From Duganella aquatilis (GTDB lineage Bacteria > Pseudomonadota > Gammaproteobacteria > Burkholderiales > Burkholderiaceae_D), in the NCBI RefSeq assembly GCF_009674565.1, contig NZ_WKJL01000001.1:682001-746000 (forward strand): 64,000 nucleotides of DNA. The letters run 5' to 3'. Of this stretch, positions 9,023 through 16,657 are shown piece by piece. Each line of letters opens with the position of its first letter. Within the stretch, counting starts at the first letter, position 1. The notes beneath the pieces were generated by a model. It was not told the DNA's origin. It saw only the letters and a list, made by a program, of their open reading frames with translations, and did not search any database. The translations under genes were made by a program, and so were the position numbers.

Positions 9023-9770
9023 TAATGCATTCAGGCGGCGAGGTGAAGGCCTGACCAGTTGTTTGAGCTTGCGTACGATTTCAGTTATTCAAAACTAAGA
9101 TCAGTCGCGAAGGGAATTGCTCGCGTCACCCCGTTAAACAGCCTAATTAGCATGGCGGTAATCGGCCACAAGTGGTCTATCACAATGATGTTCGGGCTTA
9201 GGCAAGAGCGGACACTGCTACGCTGTCAGCCATCTACGTCAGCTGGGAGGCTGCGCGTTGCGATATTCGTTTACTCCCAGTTGGCTTGCCGCCTCATATC
9301 CTGGTATTTGAAGGATTTACGAACATCGAACTTCCACGACGCGAAAGTTCGGGGCCATCCTCATCAGTGAACAGTTCAACGGAAATCAAACCAGGCCAAT
9401 TTGAAATAGAGCTGCAATCTGGAGATACCCTTCGGGTTGAGGCTGCTTATTGGGCGTTTCGACCTGAAGTCGCCTGACTGCAGCCGGCCAGCACCGGACT
9501 GTCGGCAATCAATGATTAGACGAGTGATACAGAATGCTGCTTCTTGATGCAATTTTCTTGATTGAACAAATGTCGGAGCGCTCTGTAACCTGACAGTGCT
9601 GGCAACCACTTTGTATTTCACGCCGGTGCTGTCGGCAACGCTGACCAGCGTATGACTGGGCATTCAGCCGGACAGCAGTCTGTTTTACGGCGTGGTCATG
9701 GTGACAGCAGGGTCTTTGCTCTGTCTGTGGGCGACGTCGCGGCGCCCGGCTGCGTGAGAGCGGGCTCGGC
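9023..9770. other. Low-GC stretch without a convincing gene
   Basis: About 750 bp with lower GC than the flanks and many stops. The only protein-like segment is an open frame with no good start at 9202-9477 on the plus strand. Its middle (SWEAARCDIRLLPVGLPPHI) and end (FEIELQSGDTLRVEAAYW) look like a gene remnant. The tail vaguely recalls the small accessory protein of IS66-type elements, but that is weak. I take the region as degraded accessory DNA. Confidence 0.4.
9202..9477 (+). pseudogene. Possible gene remnant of unknown family
   Basis: An open frame beginning directly after a TAG with no ATG or GTG near its 5' end. The translation has protein-like character (SAIYVSWEAARCDIRLLPVG ... 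GQFEIELQSGDTLRVEA). Lack of a start and ribosome site suggests a 5'-truncated remnant. No function is assigned. Confidence 0.25.
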
Positions 9771-12110
9771 TTAGCCGGGGAAGCCACGAGAACCGCCGCC
9801 GCCACCATTGCCACCCTGGCCTGGGCCGCGCGTACCGCCTTCGCCCGGCTGTCCACGGAACATATTGCCGTTACGCAGACGCGAATCGCCGGTCACGCCG
9901 CCCAGGCTGAAGCTCAGCGCGACGGTGTAAACCCGGCCCGCCTGCCTGCTATAGCTCTCCGACTGCACCGTGTCCGAGTACTGAATCGTGTGGTTCACGT
10001 TGCTATTGAACAGATCGCGGATGCTGGAGCGCAGCGTGATGCCCGGCGCCAGACGCCAGCTCCAGCCAGGATTGACCTGCCAGGTGGTGTCGCTCTGGCT
10101 CAAGCCATTCAGGCGCTTGCCGTTGTAATTGCCGTTCAGCTGGAAGGTGTGGTCGCCCGTGGTGTATTGCGCGCGCAACTGCACGATCTTGGGATTGGAA
10201 ACCAGTTCGAATTCCTTGGTGTAGCGGGTGCCATCGGTGTTGTACTGGTTGGCCAGCACGGACTGCGTGAGGTGCTGGAGATTGATGGTCGCGCCAAAAT
10301 TCAGTGACCGGTCGGGACGGCCCTGGAAGTTGATGCTGACGCCGTTGGTGGTCTTGGCGCCATAGTTCATTGCCTCGCTGATCACGATGGCCGTACCAGG
10401 CACTGGCGTCAGGGCGCGGCCGATCAGCGGTGAATCCTTTTCGCGGTAAGGCGTGATGGTGTAATTCAGCCAGCCCGACTTGTCGTCATATTTGAGTTCG
10501 TATTTATCGCCATGCATGGGCGCGATGCGCGGATCGCCCAGCGTGTAGCTGGTGTCGTTCACATACTGGACATTCGGGTTGATGTCCGCCAGCGAAGGTC
10601 GCGTGATGCGGCGGGTATAGGCGCCGGTCAAGGTAGAGTTGCCCAGCTCCCCCCAGGCGTATTGGACAAACATGCTCGGCATCAGCCGCTTGCTGCTGTC
10701 GCCGCCGGAGTTGTTCTGGTTGATGTACTCGATGTCGCGGTCGATTTTTTCGTAGCGCAAGCCGGGCTTGATGGTCCAGTGGTTGGTTAGCTTGGCGTTG
10801 GTGGTGACATACACCGCGTAAGAATGCTCGGTGGTCTTGAACGCGCTGGCGCGATCGACGTCGATGATTTCTTCACCGGTAAGCGGATCGATATTGAAGT
10901 AATCGGCATCGGTCTGCCCGGTGTTGATGCCGGCCTTGACGCCTGCCGTCAGCAGCACCATGGGCGTCAGTGCCTTGGTATAGTCCATGCTCAATTCGCT
11001 TAGGCGGCTGGTGTTGTTATTCCCGTTCAGGAATTGCGCACGCGGCCCGGTCGGCGGCAGGATGGTGTAGCTGTTCAGATTACGGTTTTCGCCTTCGCGG
11101 TTATTGCCGGAAGTGCGGAAGTCATAGCTCAGCTTATCGGTGCGGTTGAACTTTTGTTCGTAGGTGAACGCCAGCTGATACACCGTCATGTGGCTGTTGC
11201 CATTGCTGCGCTGCTGGTATTGCTGATACGGCGTCGGCGCCCCTTGATAGGTCAGGTAGTCATACAGCGATTCGTTATCGCTGTTGGTGCGGTTGTAGTT
11301 GAGCGCCAGCCGCGCGCGGTCCGTTTCCCCCACATTGTAGGTAAAGGTCGGATTCAGCATGAAGGTATTCGAGTCCGAACGGCTCGATCCGTCGCGCAAA
11401 GTGGACGAGGTAGTGGGGCCGCTGTTGACCAGCGAATTGGACCAGCCAGTCCGTGAGTTGATATTGCTGTTGATGCCCGCCTGGCCTTCGATCTGATAGC
11501 GCCCCTCGTTGTAGCTGCCGACGATGGAAGCGTTATGCCGGCCACTCTGCCCGATGCCGGCGCTGACCGCGCCCTGGCCACCCTTGGGACGCACGCGGCG
11601 CGTGATCAGGTTGAGGATAGGACCGCCGCCACCCTCGGAGCCGAATTCGGCGCCTGGCACCGTGATCACCTCGACGCTTTCCAGCGCTTCCGCCGGATAG
11701 CTGTTCAGCGCATCGCCGGCGTTTGCGCCGGAGAACATCGCGGAGCGTTTGCCGTCGACGAAAATCTGGGTATTCTGGTTGCCGCGAATGGCAACCTTGC
11801 CATCCTGGTCGACCGTGACGTTGGGGACGTTGGCGATCACGTCGGCGGCGGAGGCGGCCGGTGTGATTACTTCCTGTTTGAGATCGTAGACGGAGCGGTC
11901 GATCTGTTCATTCGGCCTTTGTGCCACCACGTCGACGCGCTGCATGGCGCTGTCGTCGGCGGGCTTTTCCTCGGGCTTTTTGCTGATTTCCGCCGACACG
12001 GCAGGTTTTACGGGTGTGGCTGGCGGCGTTTGCGTTTGTGCCTGAGCGGCCGCACCGGCGCACAGCAAGGCCAGTCCGGTGACGCTGGCGGAGATCAAGG
12101 GAGTTTGCAT
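9771..12110 (-). CDS. TonB-dependent outer-membrane receptor with Gly-rich C-terminal tail
   Basis: A 779-aa outer-membrane protein. It has a signal peptide (about 1-24, ending AAAQAQ), a periplasmic linker rich in P, K and E, a plug domain (about 60-165; VDVVAQRPNEQIDRSVYDLKQ, IRGNQNTQIFVDGKRS, LESVEVITVPGAEF) and a beta-barrel of the OMP_b-brl_3 type rich in N, T, Y and G. The barrel appears to finish at VYTVALSFSLGG near 738; an additional 43-residue tail, almost all G, R, P and N, follows to the stop. Such receptors usually end with the last strand, so the tail is odd. No clear ribosome site is seen at the ATG. The ligand is unknown, and no enzymes of a dedicated pathway flank it. Confidence 0.85.
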   Translation of the reverse strand: MQTPLISASVTGLALLCAGAAAQAQTQTPPATPVKPAVSAEISKKPEEKPADDSAMQRVDVVAQRPNEQIDRSVYDLKQEVITPAASAADVIANVPNVTVDQDGKVAIRGNQNTQIFVDGKRSAMFSGANAGDALNSYPAEALESVEVITVPGAEFGSEGGGGPILNLITRRVRPKGGQGAVSAGIGQSGRHNASIVGSYNEGRYQIEGQAGINSNINSRTGWSNSLVNSGPTTSSTLRDGSSRSDSNTFMLNPTFTYNVGETDRARLALNYNRTNSDNESLYDYLTYQGAPTPYQQYQQRSNGNSHMTVYQLAFTYEQKFNRTDKLSYDFRTSGNNREGENRNLNSYTILPPTGPRAQFLNGNNNTSRLSELSMDYTKALTPMVLLTAGVKAGINTGQTDADYFNIDPLTGEEIIDVDRASAFKTTEHSYAVYVTTNAKLTNHWTIKPGLRYEKIDRDIEYINQNNSGGDSSKRLMPSMFVQYAWGELGNSTLTGAYTRRITRPSLADINPNVQYVNDTSYTLGDPRIAPMHGDKYELKYDDKSGWLNYTITPYREKDSPLIGRALTPVPGTAIVISEAMNYGAKTTNGVSINFQGRPDRSLNFGATINLQHLTQSVLANQYNTDGTRYTKEFELVSNPKIVQLRAQYTTGDHTFQLNGNYNGKRLNGLSQSDTTWQVNPGWSWRLAPGITLRSSIRDLFNSNVNHTIQYSDTVQSESYSRQAGRVYTVALSFSLGGVTGDSRLRNGNMFRGQPGEGGTRGPGQGGNGGGGGSRGFPG

Positions 12111-12293
12111 TATTGAAAATTTAAGGAAGTCTTGTTTCTGGTGTATTGCTGCTTTGTAAAAGTCCGATACTTGTCATTCTCAAAAAAACTGGCCGCAAAG
12201 ATATCCTCAACTGGCGAAGTTTTCCTTAAACCGTTGTCTGCAGGACGCGCATTTTAAAGAGTGCCTGCTATCAACGATGTGGACCAGCAGTAG

Positions 12294-12422
12294 GCCTGGC
12301 TCAAGGTGCCGACCACCCGCGTGCTCCCACCGGGCGCCGGCAGTCTGCACATAATTCTGGCAGTGACAGACCATGGTACGCCGCGACTGACGCGTTACAA
12401 GCGCATCATCGTCAATGTGGTC
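12294..12422 (+). pseudogene. Remnant of a DUF1593-family protein C-terminus
   Basis: A short frame after a TAG encodes LHIILAVTDHGTPRLTRYKR followed by IIVNV. This matches the usual last strands of DUF1593 proteins, which are predicted nucleoside-hydrolase-like secreted glycan enzymes. The remaining 400 or so residues are absent. The 12111-12564 interval otherwise holds the upstream region of the TonB gene and a promoter for the next small gene. Confidence 0.5.
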
Positions 12423-12495
12423 GGGTATGCGCCGACTTCATCAATAGGGGATTTCTCACGCGTTAGAATTTGTGCATTTTTCATCTAGGCAATAA

Positions 12496-12504
12496 TGCTA
12501 TGCT
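12496..12504 (+). promoter_or_regulatory. Extended -10 promoter of small gene 12565
   Basis: TGcTATGCT. The preceding sequence (from 12458: CACGCGTTAGAATTTGTGC then ATTTTT and GGCAATAA) is clearly similar to that before 8543-8551, and the -10 is nearly the same as that at 13773-13781. Confidence 0.45.
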
Positions 12505-12522
12505 GGACCCATCGGCGTCAGA

Positions 12523-12540
12523 CGGCCAAGAGCTGACGCA
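12523..12540 (+). repeat. Dispersed 18-bp motif, copy 1
   Basis: CGGCCAAGAGCTGACGCA; one of four copies of CGGCCARRARCKGACS, each just ahead of a small gene between 12.5 and 14.3 kb. Confidence 0.45.
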
Positions 12541-12564
12541 GCTAGATCCTTTGAAGAGGTATCG

Positions 12565-12921
12565 ATGAGAAAATTTAAGACCGGACTCATTGGAGTATCT
12601 AGCGCTGCCATCAGCCTTTGTGTGGCCTATTGCAATTACGTCGCGTTAGAGAATTTCTCAGGGGCTGTCAGGTTATTTTCTATCGTGCTTTCTGCATTGG
12701 CCGTGGGAGTATGCCAAGGCGTCTTTGTTCAACGCGCTGAACATAAGGCCGTGGGGATGGGGGCATTTTTCGGCTTACTGACATTGTGGTTGCCAGTCAT
12801 CGTTGTGACTTATGGATTCGCGTTAATGGCACTACCATTGTTGGCGGCTTTTGCGATGCTCGTGTTTTATGGCGCAAGAGTTGGAGCCAATCTTCGTGTA
12901 ATTTCTTGCCGTTCGGCATAG
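12565..12921 (+). CDS. Hypothetical small membrane protein
   Basis: A 118-aa protein with about four hydrophobic segments (near residues 5-25, 35-52, 65-82 and 84-103), so probably a polytopic inner-membrane protein. GAAGAGG lies 6 nt before the ATG. It has its own promoter-like extended -10 at 12496-12504. Codon use is less GC-biased than in the flanking core genes, consistent with an accessory origin. No family is recognised. Confidence 0.65.
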   Translation: MRKFKTGLIGVSSAAISLCVAYCNYVALENFSGAVRLFSIVLSALAVGVCQGVFVQRAEHKAVGMGAFFGLLTLWLPVIVVTYGFALMALPLLAAFAMLVFYGARVGANLRVISCRSA

Positions 12922-12936
12922 CACTCTGTCATATTA

Positions 12937-12954
12937 CGGCCAGGAGCGGACCTT
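12937..12954 (+). repeat. Dispersed 18-bp motif, copy 2
   Basis: CGGCCAGGAGCGGACCTT, 42 nt before the ATG of the alpha/beta hydrolase gene. Confidence 0.45.
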
Positions 12955-12996
12955 GCGCACGTGCGCAACTGCCTTTTATTTAACGCACTGACATCA

Positions 12997-13602
12997 ATGC
13001 CTACGAAACTCGTTTTTCTTCCTGGCGCACTAGGCCGTATGGATTTCTGGATACCGGCCGCCGCGCTCATTCGCCATCCTGCCGAAAAGATTCATTTCGG
13101 ATGGCCGGGATTCGGTCCCACGCCCCACGATCCAGACGTGAACGGTATCGACGATCTGGTCGACAAGGTAATTGCTGAACTTGATGTCCCCTCCGCACTT
13201 ATCGCGCAATCTATGGGTGGAACAATTGCCCTGCGCGTGGCGCTGGCCCGGCCCGATCTGGTGACCCACCTCATCCTTGCAGGGACGTCTGGCGGCATTG
13301 ACGTCACCGGACTCGGCGCAGAAGATTGGCGACCTTTTGTCCGAAACGACTATCCGGCACTACCTGGCTGGTTTCTCGATTATCACGAAGACCTGACAGA
13401 TCGCCTTCATCGAATCAGTATACCGACCTTGCTACTTTGGGGTGATGCCGATCCTATCAGCCCAGTCAAGGTAGGTGAGAAACTGGCCGCGTGTCTGCCA
13501 CACTCTAAGCTTCATGTTATTGAAGGCGCCGATCATGATCTAGGTTATACCCACGCGCCACAGGTCGCGGCATTAATCGATCGGCTATTGGGTTCAAATT
13601 GA
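12997..13602 (+). CDS. Alpha/beta-fold hydrolase
   Basis: A 201-aa hydrolase, short for its family. The nucleophile elbow is AQSMGG (serine near residue 74), the acid is in LLLWGDADPIS and the histidine in EGADHDLGYTH, so the catalytic triad is complete. The oxyanion region FLPGALG lies at the N-terminus. The cap domain is reduced. The ATG at 12997 (MPTKLVFLPG) is preferred to a GTG at 12961 because the beta-strand begins directly after it. It stands as a single gene in the accessory patch. The substrate is unknown. Confidence 0.8.
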   Translation: MPTKLVFLPGALGRMDFWIPAAALIRHPAEKIHFGWPGFGPTPHDPDVNGIDDLVDKVIAELDVPSALIAQSMGGTIALRVALARPDLVTHLILAGTSGGIDVTGLGAEDWRPFVRNDYPALPGWFLDYHEDLTDRLHRISIPTLLLWGDADPISPVKVGEKLAACLPHSKLHVIEGADHDLGYTHAPQVAALIDRLLGSN

Positions 13603-13772
13603 AAGCGAAAGCAAAGATCGATTTTCCTTTATGCACATAAATCGCTGATCGAGCAACGTACATGGTCAGGCTGTGTAGTTTTGCAGGCAGTGGTTCAGCG
13701 GAGTTTGAACGTCTGCTTCGGGTCGGCTTCTGCCTCATGGTGACAGAACGTGAGCTTTGCACGAAGGCAAAA

Positions 13773-13781
13773 TGCTATCCT
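13773..13781 (+). promoter_or_regulatory. Extended -10 promoter of small gene 13858
   Basis: TGcTATCCT in the context AAAATGCTATCCT, nearly identical to the elements at 12496-12504 and 8543-8551. Confidence 0.4.
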
Positions 13782-13800
13782 CACTAGGTTCGGCCGCGTT

Positions 13801-13818
13801 CGGCCAGAAGCTGACGTT
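13801..13818 (+). repeat. Dispersed 18-bp motif, copy 3
   Basis: CGGCCAGAAGCTGACGTT, 28 bp after the start of its extended -10; the same arrangement (27 bp) is seen for copy 1. Confidence 0.45.
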
Positions 13819-13857
13819 CAAGATGGCGCCAAAATTTGATGGAAAAGAGGCTTTGTA

Positions 13858-14220
13858 ATGCCGTTGAATCATCCAGGGGAAGTTGAGCACTATGCGTTTT
13901 TCAGCGCCCACTTAGGTGCAAGATTTCAATCGGCAGGTTTGCGCGTACAGTTCCATTACAATCAAGAGTCGGGGATACACTTCGCTATTCAGCCTCCGGA
14001 AGAGTACGCTGAGTCGATTATTAAGGGCCTGAGCGATGGGCTTGCTCGTTATTTTCCGAGTTTTCCGGACTCAGGCAGCGTGTGGATTAAGGAAGTCGTT
14101 GTGCATGATATCGACTCGTCTCAGGCAGCTTTTTATCGGGCAGGTCTGCTGGTCATGAGTCAAGCGTTCGCTTTAGCGGAAAGCGTCGCATCAGACATCC
14201 GGACGGCTGATTCTGCTTAA
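13858..14220 (+). CDS. Hypothetical protein
   Basis: A 120-aa soluble protein with no signal peptide or membrane helix. AAGAGG lies 8 nt before the ATG. The body (HYNQESGIHFAIQPPEEYAE, VWIKEVVVHDIDSSQAAFYRAG) looks like a compact alpha/beta domain. No family is recognised. It is a single gene with its own promoter and a copy of the 18-bp motif upstream. The roughly 250 bp before it (13603-13857) hold only that promoter region. Confidence 0.6.
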   Translation: MPLNHPGEVEHYAFFSAHLGARFQSAGLRVQFHYNQESGIHFAIQPPEEYAESIIKGLSDGLARYFPSFPDSGSVWIKEVVVHDIDSSQAAFYRAGLLVMSQAFALAESVASDIRTADSA

Positions 14221-14238
14221 GGGCAGTGTGGCTCATGT

Positions 14239-14256
14239 CGGCCAAGAACGGACCGA
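14239..14256 (+). repeat. Dispersed 18-bp motif, copy 4
   Basis: CGGCCAAGAACGGACCGA, 48 nt before the ATG of the truncated RDD gene. Confidence 0.4.
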
Positions 14257-14304
14257 GTGCAAGCAAACCAGGGCCACTGGCAAATCAGATCGAGACTACT
14301 ACAC

Positions 14305-14516
14305 ATGAACACCTCCCAATTATCCTCCTCGGTGGTGGCCGCCTCGGTGTGGCAAAGAGCAATCGCCCGTCTAATTGACCTTACCGCGCTTGTCGCTCTC
14401 GCTGCGGCCGCGATGTTCGCCTCACACAAACTTCAGTTTGATCGCTTTCCAATATCAGATGGCATCGTGCTTTTCACGATTGTGTGTTCGTTTGCTGGCC
14501 GGATTGCCCCTCTCAG
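14305..14516 (+). pseudogene. Truncated RDD-family membrane protein gene
   Basis: About 70 residues remain from the ATG. SVWQRAIARLIDLTALVALA is the R-D-D-type first helix of the RDD family, followed by a second hydrophobic segment (DGIVLFTIVCSFAG). The frame then runs into the antisense of an IS21-type transposase and ends at 14589. An IS-linked deletion or insertion therefore removed the rest of the gene. Confidence 0.6.
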
Positions 14517-14853
14517 ATTGACCCTCCCTCCAGGTCCTCGCGAACGCCGCGACCCTGTCGTAAGACCCCTCGAACCCCAATTCTTTTAGGTCCTCGTGGA
14601 TCTGTTTCAGAGTGCGCCGCTGCTTGCGCGACTTGGCCGCCTCGGTCTTGAGGATACCTGAAAGCTGGAACGTGTATTTGTCGATGGCGCGGGGGGAGCG
14701 CCGCTCAGCGTAGGCTGGCTCTATGGTTTCCGAGCGCAGGTAGCGTCGGACGGTGTTTCTGGAGATGCCAAGCCGCCTGGCTATCTCTCTCAATGGGATC
14801 TGCTCGCGAATGTGCCAGCGTCGAATAATGCCTAGTAATGCCACGTCGATCAC
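14517..14853 (-). pseudogene. istA: IS21-family transposase IstA, N-terminal fragment
   Basis: GTG start with GGA just upstream. The product begins MIDVALLGIIRRWHIREQ and holds the helix-turn-helix IPLREIARRLGISRNTVRRYL, the SPRAIDKY linker, and the KSRKQRRTLKQIHEDLKELG and GSYDRVAAFARTWR segments typical of IstA. Similarity stops after WREGQ and the frame reads through flanking DNA to 14455. The DDE catalytic core is missing, so the protein cannot transpose. The 14960-15082 stretch beyond the IS end shows nothing recognisable. Confidence 0.8.
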
Positions 14854-14959
14854 TCCAATTCCCCGCTCAATGTCATGAGCAGGATTGTGTCTTAAACGTG
14901 GGTCAGATTCGTTTGCAAATTATGCGGCAAAGTGGGTCAGATTTCGCTGCAAATCAACA
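14517..14959 (-). mobile_element. IS21-family insertion sequence, left-end fragment
   Basis: The element end lies at 14959 (minus strand begins TGTTGATTTGCAGCGAAATC), and two 23-bp internal repeats beginning GTGGGTCAGATT occur at 14898-14920 and 14932-14954, as is usual for IS21-type ends. Only the first third of istA is present, there is no istB, and the right end is missing; the junction with the RDD gene is near 14517. The fragment is not autonomous. Confidence 0.75.
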
Positions 14960-15082
14960 CGTTGACACTTGGCGTGGCGTGGGCCATCGGCTAGCGCACC
15001 CAATTAGGTACGAATAACAAGCCGATGGCGACTATTCTTCCATGCTACTTGGCGACAGGTCCGCTTTTGTCGTCAGCAGCGT

Positions 15083-16594
15083 TCATTTCGTGAACAAGGC
15101 TTGCGCGTCGCGCTTGAAGGCCTGGGCCGAGCCGTCGCGGCTGTAGAACATGTGGCCGCCCGGGTAGACTGCCAGATGCGCCGGCGCCGCCATCGGCGCC
15201 GGCATCTGGTCGAGGATCAGCGCCGATGTGAAGTAGGGGCAGGACAGGTCGTTGTAGCCGTGGACGATCAGCACGCCCATTTTCGGGTCGTTGGCCATGG
15301 CCTGGCGCAGGTCGCTGACGGGCTTGTCCTGACTGGCGCCGCGGTCCCATGCGCTGTTCACTTCGTACGACAGGGCCTTGTACAAGGCGTCCGATTTCCA
15401 GCCCACTTCACGCGTGACAAAGTCCACCATGGCGCTGGTCGACGGGGCGATCAGCGCGTTCAGGATCGGGTCGCCCGAGCGGCGTTCGGCCGAGGCGGGG
15501 AAGGGATCGTAGGCGGTGACGTTGGCGTCGTAGACCGAGCCGATCTTCTTGTCGCCGCGATGCAGTTCGCGCAGGAAGGTGTTGCTGTCGAGGCGGCCGT
15601 CGAGTCGGCTGACGATGGCGGCGTCGATGCCGGTCAGTTCGGAGACCTTGCTCACCAGGCGCGTGACGGCGTTCGGGTCGGAACGGCCCGCCAGCAGGTC
15701 GGTGGCGAACTGGCCGCGGGTGTAGGCTTCGATGCCGTGCATCGCTTCCGGCGTCAGCTTTTGCTGCGCTTCGAGGTGCGAGGCGGCCATCGACGGCAGG
15801 TTGATCATCCACGGCAGCGGCGATAGCGCAGTGTCGTCGCCGATGGCGGCCGGGTCGAGGTAAGGCGAGACCATGATCAGGCCTTTGATGCCGACGCCGA
15901 GCTGGGTCTGCAGTTCGTGCGCCAGGCGCGGGGCGCGGTAGCCGCCGTAGGATTCGCCCATCAGGAATTTCGGCGAGCGCAGGCGGCCGTTCTTGACCAG
16001 CCAGTCGTACACGATGCGCGACAGGTATTTGATGTCCGGCTCGGTGGCGAAGAAATCGGCCTTGGCCTTGGCCGGCTCTTCCAGCGCGCGGCTGAAGCCG
16101 GTGCCGATCGGGTCGATGAAGACCAGGTCGGTCATGTCCAGCCAGGTGTGCGGATTGTCCTGCAGCTCGGAGGAGTCCGACGGCGCATCGCCGGCGGCGC
16201 CGAACTGCACGCGGCGCGGGCCGATCGCGCCCATGTTCAGGTAGACGGACGAGGCGCCGGGGCCGCCGTTGAAGGCGAAGGTGACCGGGCGCTTCGGACT
16301 GCTGCCCGGCACCACGTAGGCGGTGTACACCACTTCGCCGATCACCTTGCCCTTGGCGTCGCGCACCTTGATCGACCCCACGGTCGCATCGTAGTTGAAC
16401 GGCTTGCCGTTCAGGCGGATGGTCTGGTGGATGGTCTTGTCTTCGGACAGCGGCGGCAGGTCGAGGTCCGGCTTGCCGGACTTGGCGTCGGCCGTTGGCG
16501 CCGCGTCGGCGGCGTGGACGGCGGGCAGGACGCCGAGAAGGGCGGTGGCAAATGCGGCGCTGCGGAGCAGCCTGGAAAATGGTGCGCTGGACAT
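15083..16594 (-). CDS. Secreted S10-family serine carboxypeptidase-like peptidase
   Basis: A 503-aa protein with a signal peptide (about 1-28, ending AVHAADA). S10 hallmarks: NGGPGASSVYLNMGAIGPRR near the oxyanion hole, nucleophile serine in LMGESYGGYRAP, aspartate in HGYNDLSCPYF and histidine in YPGGHMFYSR. These enzymes remove C-terminal residues from peptides, probably in the periplasm here. The ATG at 16594 has GGAAC just upstream and gives the signal peptide directly; an in-frame ATG at 16627 would prefix it with 11 residues. The M29-like aminopeptidase gene lies 63 bp upstream, so the two may share a peptide-degrading role. Confidence 0.88.
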   Translation of the reverse strand: MSSAPFSRLLRSAAFATALLGVLPAVHAADAAPTADAKSGKPDLDLPPLSEDKTIHQTIRLNGKPFNYDATVGSIKVRDAKGKVIGEVVYTAYVVPGSSPKRPVTFAFNGGPGASSVYLNMGAIGPRRVQFGAAGDAPSDSSELQDNPHTWLDMTDLVFIDPIGTGFSRALEEPAKAKADFFATEPDIKYLSRIVYDWLVKNGRLRSPKFLMGESYGGYRAPRLAHELQTQLGVGIKGLIMVSPYLDPAAIGDDTALSPLPWMINLPSMAASHLEAQQKLTPEAMHGIEAYTRGQFATDLLAGRSDPNAVTRLVSKVSELTGIDAAIVSRLDGRLDSNTFLRELHRGDKKIGSVYDANVTAYDPFPASAERRSGDPILNALIAPSTSAMVDFVTREVGWKSDALYKALSYEVNSAWDRGASQDKPVSDLRQAMANDPKMGVLIVHGYNDLSCPYFTSALILDQMPAPMAAPAHLAVYPGGHMFYSRDGSAQAFKRDAQALFTK

Positions 16595-16657
16595 GGGTTC
16601 CTTATCTGGTCTGGGAAAGTAAACCATCGGAACAGTAGCACAACCTTCCGCAAAATA

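Noticed and set aside
9376..9663. Minus-strand open frame in the low-GC stretch
   Set aside because: No ribosome site, no recognisable domain, and overlaps the plus-strand remnant; treated as non-coding.
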